DNA of 64,000 nucleotides from an uncultured Aquimarina sp. (GTDB lineage: Bacteria; Bacteroidota; Bacteroidia; Flavobacteriales; Flavobacteriaceae), in contig CANMCO010000003.1 in assembly GCA_947496355.1 (NCBI GenBank), positions 310,001 to 374,000 on the forward strand, given 5' to 3'. The notes below the pieces were generated by a model that had not been told where the DNA came from, ran no database searches, and saw only the letters and a list, made by a program, of their open reading frames with translations. Positions 44,147 through 54,373 of this stretch are shown in pieces. Numbering within the stretch: the stretch's first letter is position 1; every line of letters begins with the position of its first letter. Position numbers and translations under genes: made by a program.

Positions 44147-44556
44147 TATGCCAGCAGGATACTCAGGAACGCCACTAGCTAAAAAACTAGGAATCAAAGA
44201 AAATTATATAATCACGTTATATAACCAACCTAATCATTATTATAACCTTTTTTCTGATCTACCAGAAGGAGTAAAAGAAACAGATCAAATTAGACCATAA
44301 GGCGCTGATTTTATTCATGTTTTCTGTACTACATTTAAATAGCTTGAACAAGTAGTTAATACATATAAACCGGCATTAAAGAAAAACGGAATGCTATGGG
44401 TAAGTTGGCCAAAAGGGAGTTCTAATAATCCCTACAGATCTAAAAAGAGATCCTATACGTGAATATTTGATTGAAATTGGATTAGTAGATATAAAAGTTG
44501 CTGCTATTGATGAGGATTGGAGCGGGCTTAAATTTGTATATAGAGTAAAGGATTGA
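44147..44556 (+). pseudogene. Decayed DUF3052-like gene
   Basis: The ATG at 44147 starts MPAGYSGTPLAKKLGIKENY, the beginning of a small DUF3052-type protein. The frame is broken by TAA at 44298-44300 and TAG at 44340-44342, yet continues readable (DFIHVFCTTFK, LEQVVNTYKPALKKNGMLWV). A +1 frameshift near 44430 is then needed to reach IPTDLKRDPIREYLIEIGL and the end KFVYRVKD at 44556. Three independent lesions argue for real decay rather than a sequencing error. Intact relatives are about 135 residues; function unknown. Confidence 0.85.
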
Positions 44557-44650
44557 GGGCAGAAAACCTAAAGTATTAATTATGTTCAATATTTCTTTAT
44601 GATCCAGGTCAAGAATAAATAAAACAAAAAAATACAGAGTTAAAATTAGC

Positions 44651-44677
44651 AACACTATTCATTATACATAGTGTTTT
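44651..44677 (+). terminator. Hairpin upstream of the ECF sigma gene
   Basis: AACACTAT pairs with ATAGTGTT across a 9-nt loop and is followed by TT. It probably ends transcription from the decayed gene region. Confidence 0.5.
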
Positions 44678-44732
44678 CCAGATGATTAACACACGAAAAA
44701 TTAAAGGGCTATTGTTAATTCATTGTTCCTAA

Positions 44733-44765
44733 AACGTTAAAGAAATAAAAAAAATTTTACCTTTA
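44733..44765 (+). promoter_or_regulatory. Candidate promoter of the ECF sigma gene
   Basis: TTG at 44733-44735 and TACCTTTA at 44758-44765 (one mismatch to TAnnTTTG) are 22 bp apart, within the Bacteroidota sigma range. The -7 element ends 17 nt before the GTG start, so the leader would be very short. Confidence 0.35.
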
Positions 44766-44782
44766 TAAGGAATTATTAGAGA

Positions 44783-45355
44783 GTGAAAAGGGAATCACAC
44801 ATATCAAATAGTTTTTTCATTAAGAGTATAAATGAGGGTGATACAGAGGCCTTCAAAGTTCTTTTTGAGCTTTATTATGCAAAATTATTGTATATAGCCC
44901 AGAGTTATATTTCTTCTAAAGAAGATGCAGAAGAGATTATCCAGGACGTGTTTCTAAAGGTCTGGAAAAAAAGAAAGGATATTACTACTAATATTAATGG
45001 ATACTTGTTCAAAATTACGAAAAACTTGTGCCTGGATTATTTAAGATCAAAGAAATACAAACTTAGTAATTTAAATAATATAGTCCAGCTTGAAGCATTT
45101 ATAAATCATACTGCACTTGCTAATAATGAAGCTTCTTCCATCTTAGAAAAAGAATTAGAGCAGGTAATTCAAAACAGCATAAATTTACTTCCTGATAAAT
45201 GCAAAAGGGTTTTTATAAAGAGCCGAATTGATGGGCTAAAAAACAAAGAAATATCAGATGAATTGAATATTTCGATTAAAACCGTAGAAAATCATATGTC
45301 AAAAGCAATTAAGCATATGCGATTACATCTTCGAGAATTTTTATCTTTTTTTTAA
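44783..45355 (+). CDS. ECF RNA polymerase sigma factor (FecI-like, SusCD-linked)
   Basis: A 190-residue sigma-70 family factor. Region 2 lies at about 25-95 (FELYYAKLLYIAQSYI, EDAEEIIQDVFLKVWKKR, YLFKITKNLCLDYLR). Region 4 lies at about 130-182 (LPDKCKRVFIKSRIDGLKNKEISDELNISIKTVENHMSKA is the HTH). It starts with GTG at 44783. The adjacent FecR-like gene (67 nt downstream) and SusC receptor with an N-terminal signalling domain form a trans-envelope signalling set: substrate binding at SusC is passed to FecR and frees this sigma factor, as in other Bacteroidota. Confidence 0.92.
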   Translation: MKRESHISNSFFIKSINEGDTEAFKVLFELYYAKLLYIAQSYISSKEDAEEIIQDVFLKVWKKRKDITTNINGYLFKITKNLCLDYLRSKKYKLSNLNNIVQLEAFINHTALANNEASSILEKELEQVIQNSINLLPDKCKRVFIKSRIDGLKNKEISDELNISIKTVENHMSKAIKHMRLHLREFLSFF

Positions 45356-45422
45356 AAAATACAGAATCTAATAGGGGGTACTTCCTTTTTATACGTCTTT
45401 AATAGTAACAAGACTATAATAA

Positions 45423-46403
45423 ATGCAAGAAAAAGATCTCATAAAATATATCAAAGGAGAGTCTAATTCCGGCGAAAAGAAATTGGTGCTAGAGTGGATT
45501 AGAAAAGATAAAATTAATCAAAAACGATATAGTGACCTAAAGGCTAAATATGTAGTTTCTGGATTGGATTCGGCACAAACTCCAAATTTACAGAGGGCGT
45601 ATCGCAGTTTTTCAACTAAGAAAAACAGAAAAACAAAGGTGTTTTATAAATCAGTAGCTGCTATCGCTGCAGCAATGATATTACCTTTAATGATTTGGCA
45701 ATCATATATCTATTTCGGAAATGATAAGTTAATTGTTGATTCAGAATTCACAGGAAATAGTAATGTGAGTATAACTACTAAACATGGTGATCAAAAAACA
45801 ATAAGACTAGATGATGGGTCAATTATTTCTTTGAATGCCAATAGCCGCCTCATATATCCTAAAAAATTTACTGACTCTATACGAAAAGTGATTTTAATTG
45901 GCGAAGCTTTTTTCGACATAAAGAGAGATGTCAAAAAGCCTTTTATAGTACATACCAAACACTTGAAAGTAAAAGTTTTGGGGACATCTTTTAATGTGAA
46001 GTCGTATCCTAAAGATGAAAAAATTGAAACCACACTTGTTACAGGTAGAGTAGAAGTTCTTCAGGAAAAGATAAAGACCCCGATAATTTTAAAACCTTCA
46101 CAAAGGGCGGTTTTTGATAAGAAAAAAAGCAAATTTAAAGTAGATAATGTAGATTCTAAAAATATACTTGCTTGGCAGGAAGGGAAATTAGTTTTTGATA
46201 AAACTCCTTTAAAGCAAGTTATATTAGATTTAAACAGAATGTATAATATTGAGTTTGTTATTGAATCGGACACGCTTTTACAATATGAATATACAGGAGA
46301 GTTCGATAATCTAAAGTTAGAAGAGGTTCTTGAGCTTATTAAAATTTCTTCACCAATAAATTATAAATATGTAAACAACAAAGTTATGCTCAATTCAGAA
46401 TAA
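45423..46403 (+). CDS. FecR-family anti-sigma factor
   Basis: A 326-residue membrane protein: cytoplasmic N-terminal anti-sigma part (1-75), one transmembrane helix (about 77-98), then a periplasmic FecR domain (about 115-215; motifs TKHGDQKTIRLDDGSIISLNANSRL shortened here, GEAFFDIKRD, LGTSFNV) and a C-terminal DUF4974/STN-like domain (about 255-325; LVFDKTPLKQVILDLNRMYN, ITGEFDNLKLEEVLELI-like). It is expected to hold the upstream sigma factor inactive until contacted by the signalling domain of the SusC receptor. It lies between the sigma gene and susC, with a hairpin before susC. Confidence 0.9.
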   Translation: MQEKDLIKYIKGESNSGEKKLVLEWIRKDKINQKRYSDLKAKYVVSGLDSAQTPNLQRAYRSFSTKKNRKTKVFYKSVAAIAAAMILPLMIWQSYIYFGNDKLIVDSEFTGNSNVSITTKHGDQKTIRLDDGSIISLNANSRLIYPKKFTDSIRKVILIGEAFFDIKRDVKKPFIVHTKHLKVKVLGTSFNVKSYPKDEKIETTLVTGRVEVLQEKIKTPIILKPSQRAVFDKKKSKFKVDNVDSKNILAWQEGKLVFDKTPLKQVILDLNRMYNIEFVIESDTLLQYEYTGEFDNLKLEEVLELIKISSPINYKYVNNKVMLNSE

Positions 46404-46409
46404 AAAAAG

Positions 46410-46437
46410 AGAAGAGGATGCTGCAACACCCTCTTCT
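46410..46437 (+). terminator. Possible attenuator between fecR-like gene and susC-like gene
   Basis: AGAAGAGG pairs with CCTCTTCT around a 12-nt loop. No strong T tract follows, so partial termination or an mRNA processing hairpin is possible. It separates low-level regulators from the highly expressed receptor. Confidence 0.45.
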
Positions 46438-46489
46438 TAATATCATTTAATTAGACTCAGATTTAGAATAATTAAAATCACACAAAATT

Positions 46490-49400
46490 ATGAAAAAAAA
46501 CCTTTCAGAAGTTTTCTTATCCAGAAAACGTCTAATAAGAATTATGAAAATTTATTCATTACTTATTTGTATTACCTTATCAAAGTTATTTTCATTTGAC
46601 ACTTATTCGCAAAATATTTCCTTATCTCTTAATGAAGTTAGCTTGCAAATTGCCATTGAAGAGATTGAAGAAAAGAGTAAATATCATTTCTTTTATAACA
46701 ATAGTTTGATCGATGTTTCAAAAAAGGTTTCTCTTAAAGCGAATGATAAAAAAGTTACTATCGTGTTGGATGAATTGTTTAGAGGTACTACTATCGATTA
46801 TAGGATTTATAAAAACCAGGTTGTTTTATTTCCAAAAAATGTAAAAACATCAGATCAAGTCCTTAAAAATCTCATAGATTATATTCAAGAGAACGCTGTA
46901 AATCAAGAGAATAAAAATGTAAAACCAGAAAATGATGATGTGATACAGAATCTTACAAAAGGTACCGTTATTGGACAAGGAGGTTTACCTTTACCAGGAG
47001 TAAATGTCTTGATTAAAGGAACAAAAAAAGGAGTTCAAACTGATTTCGATGGGAATTATGAAGTAAATGCGAATACAGGGGACATACTAATTTTTTCTTA
47101 CGTAGGTTTTGTTACACAAGAGATCATTGTATCCGATGATATTATCAATGTAACATTGCAGGAGGATTTAAACAGCTTAGAAGAGGTTGTAGTTACGGGC
47201 TATGCGGTCCAGCGTAAATCCAGACTTACCAGTTCTGCAGTTAATGTGAAGCTGGAGGCGATCAATGCTACACCGCGAGCAGCCATACAAGAGAGTATTC
47301 AAGGTAACGTACCCGGAGTATTAGTAACTGCAGCTAGTGGCCAGCCAGGAGCTACACCAAACGTAAGAATAAGAGGTGTTGGGTCATTTTCGGCTTCATT
47401 TCCATTGTATGTTATTGACGGTATACAAACTAGAGATGCTTCCATAATTACTTCTCTTAATCCGGGAGATATAAAAACACTTACCGTTCTTAAAGATGCT
47501 GCGGCTACTTCGATTTATGGTACTAGAGGTGCTAACGGAGTTATCGTAATACAAACAAAGTCTGGAGAACAAGGAAAACCTATAATTGCATACAGTACGC
47601 AAGCAGGTTTATCTACTCCTACAGTTGCAGATCGCTTTAAACCTCTTAATACTTCAGAGCTACAAGAATTATTGGTAGAAGGGGTACAAAATGCTGGTAT
47701 TAGAGATAATGATACAGACGCGTTAACATATTTAACAGATAGAGGTTTTGATCCAGCTACTAATACAGATTGGCTTGATTTATTGACTCAAGATGGTTTT
47801 TATCAACAACATGACTTATCTATTAGAGGAGGATCTGAAAATACAAAATATTATATTTCCGGAGGATATTTTAACCAAGAAGGAACCATCGTAGGAACCC
47901 AATTTGAAAGAATGAATTCCAGAATTAAATTAGATCAAAGAATTAATGATAGAATTGATCTCAGTGTCAATTTATCTTACAATAAGAATATTTCTAATGT
48001 TAGACCCGATGGAGGAGCTTTTGCCAATCCTGTAAGGTCGATATATAGAATACGACCCGACATATCTCCGTATAACGAAGATGGCACATTTAATTTTGAT
48101 TTTAATAGTACACACAATCCTGTAGCTGCAGGTGAAATTGAAATCAGAAGAAATATTACACACAGAATCTTAGCGGGTACAGATTTATCGGTCAAAATAA
48201 CCAACGGGCTTTCATTTGAATCGTCTATAAATATGAATCAAGGATTTAGAGATGATTATATAAGGTTACCTTCAAATTTTGGTGACGCAATAGGTTTAGG
48301 AAGAGGGAATCAGGATTCCGATTTTCTATTCACTTGGTTATTCAGGAATATGCTAAGATATAATAAAGCTTGGGGCGATCATGACATCACTGCTTTTGGT
48401 GGATATGAATTACAAAAAACAAGAAATAAGTTTTCTGATATAGAAGTTGAAAATATACCTAATGGTTTTATTGACTTAAATGCAGGAAGTGTACCTACTC
48501 AAGCCTCTACAAATAGAAGACAGAGCGGATTAAATTCGGTATTCCTAAATGCAGAGTATTCATATGGTGACCGCTATCTTATTAGTGGATCTTTACGACG
48601 AGATGGAAGTTCTACTTTTAAAGACGACAATCAGTATGGAGTGTTTTGGTCTGTAGGACTTGGTTGGAATGTAGCCAAAGAAAGATTTATGGAAGATGTA
48701 GATTTCATAAATGATCTGAAAATCAGAGGAAGTTATGGAGAGAACGGAAATGATCCTATCGCAGGAAACGAAAATTCTAATAGTGTAAACGACAATCCTT
48801 TTGCTGTTTTTGATCTCTTTTCTATTAATGACTATGATGGAAGCCCCGGATTATTCTTCTCAGATTTAGGAAACCCTAATTTGAAATGGGAAGTTAATAA
48901 ACCACTAAATATTGGCGTTGATTATTCATTATTTGATAACCGTATACAAGGAAGCTTTGATTGGTATCAGAGAGAAACAACCGATCTTATTAGAGCCAGA
49001 CCAATTTCGGCTGCCAACGGAGATGTTAATATAGTCCAGAATATTGGAGCAATGGAGAATAAAGGAATAGAATTTCAAATCACAACACGCAATATTGTGA
49101 GTAACAATAATGGATTTACCTGGACTACAAGTTTTAATTATACGGCCAATGAAAATAAGGTAACAAAACTTGCTGGTGACGGAGAACCAATTATCGGAAC
49201 TACAAGTATTATTGCTATAGGTGAAGATTTTGAAACATTTTATTTACCTAGATATGCAGGTGTAGACCCTGATAATGGTGACGCTTTATGGTTTATCAAT
49301 GATGAATCTGATGAGACAACCAATCGATATGGCGATGCAGAACAAGTAGTAATTGGGAATGCGACTCCCGATTTTTATGTAGGTTTAAGAAATACGTTTA

Positions 49401-49876
49401 GCTATAAAGGAATTTCATTAGATTTTCAACTGTATAGTGCATGGGGCGGATTGGTATATGATACATGGAACAGGTTTACCAATAGTGACGGATCCAGAAG
49501 GCTTGCATCTACAGGAAACGTAAGTCGTGGTACCTATGAAAGAAGATGGCAACAACCGGGTGACATTACTGATGTACCTGCTTTTGTATGGCGTAATAGA
49601 CAAACAGGCCTTTCTTCTCAGCCATCTAGTCGATTTGTATATGATGGGTCGTATATAAGATTACGTGATGTAACCTTGGCCTACCAATTACCTGCTCAAA
49701 GTATCCAAAATGTTGGATTGTCATCAGCAAGAGTTTACATTAAAGGAAATAATTTGTATACCTACATAAAAGATGATCGCTTAGAAAGAGATCCCGAGGC
49801 AGGATCTGATGGTAGATTAAACCAAGAGATTCCAATTTCCAGAGCATTGTTCTTAGGTATAGATTTAACTTTTTAA
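46490..49876 (+). CDS. SusC/RagA-family TonB-dependent receptor with STN signalling domain
   Basis: A 1128-residue outer-membrane receptor. Signal peptide ending FDTYSQ (about residue 40); secretin/TonB short N-terminal (STN) signalling domain at about 42-125; carboxypeptidase-D-like domain at about 155-228 (VIGQGGLPLPGVNVLIKG, GVQTDFDGNY, SYVGF); linker EEVVVTGYA near 232; plug domain with NVRIRGVGSFSAS and AATSIYGTRGANGVI; then a 22-strand barrel ending FLGIDLTF. The STN domain fits regulation by the FecR/sigma pair upstream. It pairs with the SusD lipoprotein 10 nt downstream for TonB-driven import. Downstream peptidases suggest peptides rather than glycans as substrate. Confidence 0.93.
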   Translation: MKKNLSEVFLSRKRLIRIMKIYSLLICITLSKLFSFDTYSQNISLSLNEVSLQIAIEEIEEKSKYHFFYNNSLIDVSKKVSLKANDKKVTIVLDELFRGTTIDYRIYKNQVVLFPKNVKTSDQVLKNLIDYIQENAVNQENKNVKPENDDVIQNLTKGTVIGQGGLPLPGVNVLIKGTKKGVQTDFDGNYEVNANTGDILIFSYVGFVTQEIIVSDDIINVTLQEDLNSLEEVVVTGYAVQRKSRLTSSAVNVKLEAINATPRAAIQESIQGNVPGVLVTAASGQPGATPNVRIRGVGSFSASFPLYVIDGIQTRDASIITSLNPGDIKTLTVLKDAAATSIYGTRGANGVIVIQTKSGEQGKPIIAYSTQAGLSTPTVADRFKPLNTSELQELLVEGVQNAGIRDNDTDALTYLTDRGFDPATNTDWLDLLTQDGFYQQHDLSIRGGSENTKYYISGGYFNQEGTIVGTQFERMNSRIKLDQRINDRIDLSVNLSYNKNISNVRPDGGAFANPVRSIYRIRPDISPYNEDGTFNFDFNSTHNPVAAGEIEIRRNITHRILAGTDLSVKITNGLSFESSINMNQGFRDDYIRLPSNFGDAIGLGRGNQDSDFLFTWLFRNMLRYNKAWGDHDITAFGGYELQKTRNKFSDIEVENIPNGFIDLNAGSVPTQASTNRRQSGLNSVFLNAEYSYGDRYLISGSLRRDGSSTFKDDNQYGVFWSVGLGWNVAKERFMEDVDFINDLKIRGSYGENGNDPIAGNENSNSVNDNPFAVFDLFSINDYDGSPGLFFSDLGNPNLKWEVNKPLNIGVDYSLFDNRIQGSFDWYQRETTDLIRARPISAANGDVNIVQNIGAMENKGIEFQITTRNIVSNNNGFTWTTSFNYTANENKVTKLAGDGEPIIGTTSIIAIGEDFETFYLPRYAGVDPDNGDALWFINDESDETTNRYGDAEQVVIGNATPDFYVGLRNTFSYKGISLDFQLYSAWGGLVYDTWNRFTNSDGSRRLASTGNVSRGTYERRWQQPGDITDVPAFVWRNRQTGLSSQPSSRFVYDGSYIRLRDVTLAYQLPAQSIQNVGLSSARVYIKGNNLYTYIKDDRLERDPEAGSDGRLNQEIPISRALFLGIDLTF

Positions 49877-49886
49877 TTATAACATC

Positions 49887-51302
49887 ATGAAAAATAAAAT
49901 TATATATATTCTTTTCATTGCATTTGTGTTAAGCTCATGCGACGATACGTTAGAACAACAATTTTCGAATAATGTAGAGGTGTCTGATGCTGTTGTTGAT
50001 CTTAATTCTTTAAATCTTGCAGTTAATGGATCATATAGCTTATTTACAGATATAGATATTTATAATCGCACACTGTTGCTTATTCCCGAAATTTTGTCGG
50101 ATAATGCTTTTATCGATGCATTTGATAACACCGGTAGATACCTCGATTTTGATTTGTATACGGTTAACGCAAATAATGGTGATGTAGATGATACTTGGGA
50201 TGATCTTACCCGTATAATCGCTTCAACTTCTATAATAATAGAAAAAGCCAAGTTATTATCTTTTCCTGAATCTGAACAAGAGGATGCAGAACAATACCAA
50301 GGTGAAGCTTACGCACTTAGAGCATTAGCATTTCATAATATGCAGCTATTATTTGCGCAACCTTATAATTTTAGTGCAGATGCTTCTCACTTTGGAGTGC
50401 CTATTCCCGACTTTACAGCTTTAGGCGATGGAGGCACTATACAGACACCAGGTAGAAGTACCACAGCTCAGGTTTATGAACAAATTGAAAATGACTTGCT
50501 TACAGCAATAGATATGCTTCAAGATGTAAATTTAAGAGCTTCAGAATCAGCAAGAAAAAGAATGAATCTACATGCCGCCAAAGCTCTATTAGCAAGAGTG
50601 TATATACATATGGAGAATTGGACCGGAGCAAGGAACATGGCTAATGATGTTATTGAAAATAGTGGAAGTGAGCTTCTAGAAAACAATGAATATATGGCCA
50701 GCTGGGGGCTTGAGTCAAATAAGGAAACATTACTAGTCTTTGTTAATACTGCTGTAGATAATTCGGGTTCTAATTCTATAAGTCATTTTTACCTGAATTA
50801 TGAAGATGCTTTTGCTACAGATGATTTTATAGGAACTCTAGGCGTTACTGATATAAGAAAAGAATTATATCCGCGTGATGGAGATGTAAATTTGGTTGAA
50901 AAATTTCCTCGTAACACGGTGAGAGATGATAAAATTCAAATAATAAGACTTTCTGAAATATACTTGATAAAAGCTGAAGCTCATGCACAATTGGATGAGG
51001 ATACACAAGCTCGGCAAACTTTAGATGCTATTATTCAAAGAGCTGATCCTAATGCAATTATTTCGACTGAAACAGGGCAGGCATTAATTGATAAGATTAT
51101 TTTAGAAAGACGTAAAGAGTTAGCCTTTGAAGGCTTTAGACTATATGATCTTACACGATATGGCCGAACATTTAGTAAATTTCTTCAGGATGGAGACCCT
51201 TTCACTATTTCAGCTCCAGAAAACAGAACAATAATGCCTATACCCATTGATGAGATTAATGTTAACCCTAATATTGCAAATCAACAAAATCTGGGATATT
51301 AG
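49887..51302 (+). CDS. SusD/RagB-family substrate-binding lipoprotein
   Basis: A 471-residue surface lipoprotein, lipobox LSSC with Cys at residue 18. An alpha-helical TPR-like SusD fold is indicated by ALRALAFHNMQLLFAQPYNF, RMNLHAAKALLARVYIHM and the C-terminal RRKELAFEGFRLYDLTRYG block typical of RagB/SusD. It forms the lid on the SusC-like receptor at 46490 and captures substrate at the surface. The gene starts 10 nt after susC; a terminator follows, so the peptidase gene downstream has separate or read-through expression. Confidence 0.93.
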   Translation: MKNKIIYILFIAFVLSSCDDTLEQQFSNNVEVSDAVVDLNSLNLAVNGSYSLFTDIDIYNRTLLLIPEILSDNAFIDAFDNTGRYLDFDLYTVNANNGDVDDTWDDLTRIIASTSIIIEKAKLLSFPESEQEDAEQYQGEAYALRALAFHNMQLLFAQPYNFSADASHFGVPIPDFTALGDGGTIQTPGRSTTAQVYEQIENDLLTAIDMLQDVNLRASESARKRMNLHAAKALLARVYIHMENWTGARNMANDVIENSGSELLENNEYMASWGLESNKETLLVFVNTAVDNSGSNSISHFYLNYEDAFATDDFIGTLGVTDIRKELYPRDGDVNLVEKFPRNTVRDDKIQIIRLSEIYLIKAEAHAQLDEDTQARQTLDAIIQRADPNAIISTETGQALIDKIILERRKELAFEGFRLYDLTRYGRTFSKFLQDGDPFTISAPENRTIMPIPIDEINVNPNIANQQNLGY

Positions 51303-51336
51303 TTTAGAAATTTGAATTATCCAAACAAAAGTAGTG

Positions 51337-51386
51337 TGAGTCTGATTAATTCTTATTTATAATATGTTTGATCAGACTCATTTTTC
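51337..51386 (+). terminator. Rho-independent terminator after susD-like gene
   Basis: TGAGTCTGAT pairs with ATCAGACTCA across a 24-nt loop, followed by TTTTTCT. It lies 34 nt after the susD-like stop. Confidence 0.85.
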
Positions 51387-51469
51387 TCTGGTTATAATTC
51401 AAATTTGGCTCAGAATAAGTATGATAAAACTAAATTTGGTATAACTATTTTTGAAATGTTAAAACTATT

Positions 51470-54295
51470 ATGATGATGAAAAAAGTAATATTCATCCTGT
51501 CCTTGTTCGCTGTAACACTAGCTTTTGCACAAAAGAAAACAGTAAGCCATGACGATTATGATTCATGGAAAAAGATTGAGGATGTTAAGATATCTAGTAA
51601 TGGAAAGTTAATAGTTTCAACTATAAAAACATCAACAAAACGAGGGGATGGATACCTTGAGATTTATAATATCCAAAACAAACAAAAATTCAGCTTCTTT
51701 AATGGATATGATGCTTCCATATCTTTTGATGAAAAGTTTGTGGTTTTTAAAAGAAAACCGAAATATGAATTGCTTCGTAAAGAGAAAAAGAAAAAAATAA
51801 AAGAAGAAAATCAAACAAAGGATGCTTTGTTTATTTATGATGTACAGAACAATAAAATTTATGATTCTATACTCAGAGTAAAAAAATATGAATTACCAAA
51901 GAAAAATGGAAGGTGGGTTATCATAGAAAAGTTTAAAAATAAAGAAGGAAAAGATACCACCAAGAATAAGAAGAATCTCCCTAATATCTTTAAACAGAAG
52001 TATGCTTTAGTTTATAATTTTAAAACCAAGAAGAGAGATACTGTTTATCAAATAAAAGATTTCGTGATCCCCGAAAATGGTGAAAATTTCTACTATACCA
52101 AAATAAGTAAGGAACAACCAAAAGAAAAAAACAGTAAGAACAAAAAAGGAAAAGAAAAACAAAAAGATATTGGGGTATATAGTTATGATCTGCTATCAGG
52201 AATAAATAAGACTATAGATACAGGAAAATACATATATAATAAGTTAGCGGTAAATAAGGAAGGGAATCATTTGTCATATGTTTCGGCGAAGGACTCAACT
52301 GCATTGGACTCATTAAAATTTGAATTATACCTATACAAGAATAATACACTAAAAAAATTAGTAGATACTCAAGGCAAGAATCTTAGAAAAGAATGGGAAT
52401 TAAGTGGTGATCAGTCTCCCTATTTTTCCGACGATGGTAATAGACTTTATTTTTATTCAAAACCTGAAGTAATACATCATAAGGACACTACTTTATTAGA
52501 AGAAGAAATCCCACAGGTTGATATTTGGCATTGGCAAGATAAAATGATCCAGCCAGAACAAAAATCAAAATTCGAAGAACTTGAGAAAAAATCGTATGCA
52601 TCATATTACCATATAGAAAAGGAAGAGTATATCCACTTTCAAAACGAGAATATAGAAGATGTTATTTTTGATAAGAACAAGAAACAACAATTTATTTTGG
52701 GAGCAACCAGCTCTCCTTATGATATAAAGCGCTCTTGGGATCTTCCTTGGACCAAAGATTATTTTAGTATTGATACGTTTACAGGCAAACATCGTTTGGC
52801 GCTCGAAAAGGTTGCTTTTGAGCCAATTTTATCTCCTGATGGGACATATGCTTTATATTTCGATATTTATAAACAGCATTGGTTCTCAATTCATCTCAAA
52901 ACTTTAGAGAAAATTAACCTTACGGTGAACTTGAAAGTTCCGCTTTATGATGAAGAAAATGACCGCCCAGTGTTACCAAATCCTTATGGTTTTGGAGGTT
53001 TTGATGCCTACGGAAAAGCTCTTGTTTTTGATAAGTTTGATATTTGGAGTCTTTCACTTGATGGAAAAGGCAAGCCTGTAAATATTACAAAAAATGGTAG
53101 AAAAAGAAATATTAAATACCGAACCGAGAGATTAAATAAAGAAGAAGAGAATGAAGCATCTTATAGCAATGGGAAACTTCTAATTACGGGTTTTGATAAA
53201 ACCACTAAAACTTCTGGCTTGTGTGTCTTAGTAAATGACAAACTAGAGGAGAAGGTAAAGCATACTAATTTTTTGTTAGAAAATTATCAAAAAGCAGAAA
53301 ATGCTGAGGTGTTTACTTTTACTAAAGAAAATTATAATGTGTTTCCTGATTTATATGTAACTAATGATGCTTTTAAAATAACTACCAAGATAACTGATGT
53401 TAATCCTCATCAAAACAAATTCAAATGGGGAACTACTGAACTAGTTTCCTGGAAAGCTTATGATGGCCAAGAATTAGAAGGAATTATTTATAAGCCAGAA
53501 GATTTTGATCCATCAAAAAAATACCCGATGATCGCCTATTTTTATGAGAAAAGGTCTGATAATTTAAATAAATATTATGCTCCGCTTCCCAGCGCATCAA
53601 CTGTAAATCCAACATATTTGGTAAGTAATGAATACGTCATGTTTGTTCCGGATATTATATACAAAGAAGGAAAACCTGGCCCTAGTGCATATAATTGTGT
53701 CGTTTCTGGTGTAGAAGCAGTTGAAAAATTAGGGTATATAGATAGTAGTAATATAGCAATACAAGGGCAAAGTTGGGGAGGGTATCAAGTAGCATATCTT
53801 ATCACGGTTACGAATAAATTTAAGGCCGCTATGGCCGGAGCTCCTGTAAGCAATATGACATCGGCATATGGTGGTATTCGTTGGAAATCAGGATTAAGTA
53901 GAGCTTTTCAGTACGAGAAAACACAAAGTCGAATCGGAAAGAATTTATGGGAAGGATTCGATTTATACATAGAAAACTCCCCCTTGTTTGGTATTCCTAA
54001 AATAGAAACGCCTTTATTGATGATGCACAATGATAATGATGGTGCAGTGCCTTATTATCAAGGAATAGAAATGTTTATGGGTATGCGTAGACTACAAAAA
54101 CCAGTTTGGTTATTGGTGTATAATGATGAGGCTCATAATCTTAAGAAAGTAAAAAATAAACAAGATCTTTCCATCAGGATGATGCAGTTTTTTGATCATT
54201 ACCTAAAAGGAGAACTATCACCCAAATGGATGAATAAGGGAGTTCCAAGAACACAAAAAGGTAAAGATTTTGGATATGGTACAGATAAAGAATAA
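51470..54295 (+). CDS. Secreted prolyl-oligopeptidase-family (S9) peptidase
   Basis: A 941-residue exported serine peptidase. Signal peptide 1-20 (ending TLAFAQ), an N-terminal beta-propeller-like region rich in Lys (about 30-620) and a C-terminal alpha/beta-hydrolase domain. The nucleophile is in GQSWGGY (Ser about 768), the Asp in HNDNDGAVP, and the His in NDEAHNLKK, the S9 triad in order. Such enzymes release dipeptides or oligopeptides. Three tandem ATGs (MMMKK) leave the exact start open. It lies between a SusCD pair and an M20 peptidase, suggesting a peptide-degrading locus. Confidence 0.88.
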   Translation: MMMKKVIFILSLFAVTLAFAQKKTVSHDDYDSWKKIEDVKISSNGKLIVSTIKTSTKRGDGYLEIYNIQNKQKFSFFNGYDASISFDEKFVVFKRKPKYELLRKEKKKKIKEENQTKDALFIYDVQNNKIYDSILRVKKYELPKKNGRWVIIEKFKNKEGKDTTKNKKNLPNIFKQKYALVYNFKTKKRDTVYQIKDFVIPENGENFYYTKISKEQPKEKNSKNKKGKEKQKDIGVYSYDLLSGINKTIDTGKYIYNKLAVNKEGNHLSYVSAKDSTALDSLKFELYLYKNNTLKKLVDTQGKNLRKEWELSGDQSPYFSDDGNRLYFYSKPEVIHHKDTTLLEEEIPQVDIWHWQDKMIQPEQKSKFEELEKKSYASYYHIEKEEYIHFQNENIEDVIFDKNKKQQFILGATSSPYDIKRSWDLPWTKDYFSIDTFTGKHRLALEKVAFEPILSPDGTYALYFDIYKQHWFSIHLKTLEKINLTVNLKVPLYDEENDRPVLPNPYGFGGFDAYGKALVFDKFDIWSLSLDGKGKPVNITKNGRKRNIKYRTERLNKEEENEASYSNGKLLITGFDKTTKTSGLCVLVNDKLEEKVKHTNFLLENYQKAENAEVFTFTKENYNVFPDLYVTNDAFKITTKITDVNPHQNKFKWGTTELVSWKAYDGQELEGIIYKPEDFDPSKKYPMIAYFYEKRSDNLNKYYAPLPSASTVNPTYLVSNEYVMFVPDIIYKEGKPGPSAYNCVVSGVEAVEKLGYIDSSNIAIQGQSWGGYQVAYLITVTNKFKAAMAGAPVSNMTSAYGGIRWKSGLSRAFQYEKTQSRIGKNLWEGFDLYIENSPLFGIPKIETPLLMMHNDNDGAVPYYQGIEMFMGMRRLQKPVWLLVYNDEAHNLKKVKNKQDLSIRMMQFFDHYLKGELSPKWMNKGVPRTQKGKDFGYGTDKE

Positions 54296-54373
54296 TAAAA
54301 TTCTTCCTCAATGAATTCATCTTTTTAAGTGAGAGTTGTGAGATAATTTATTCAAATTCAATTTTTTATATAA

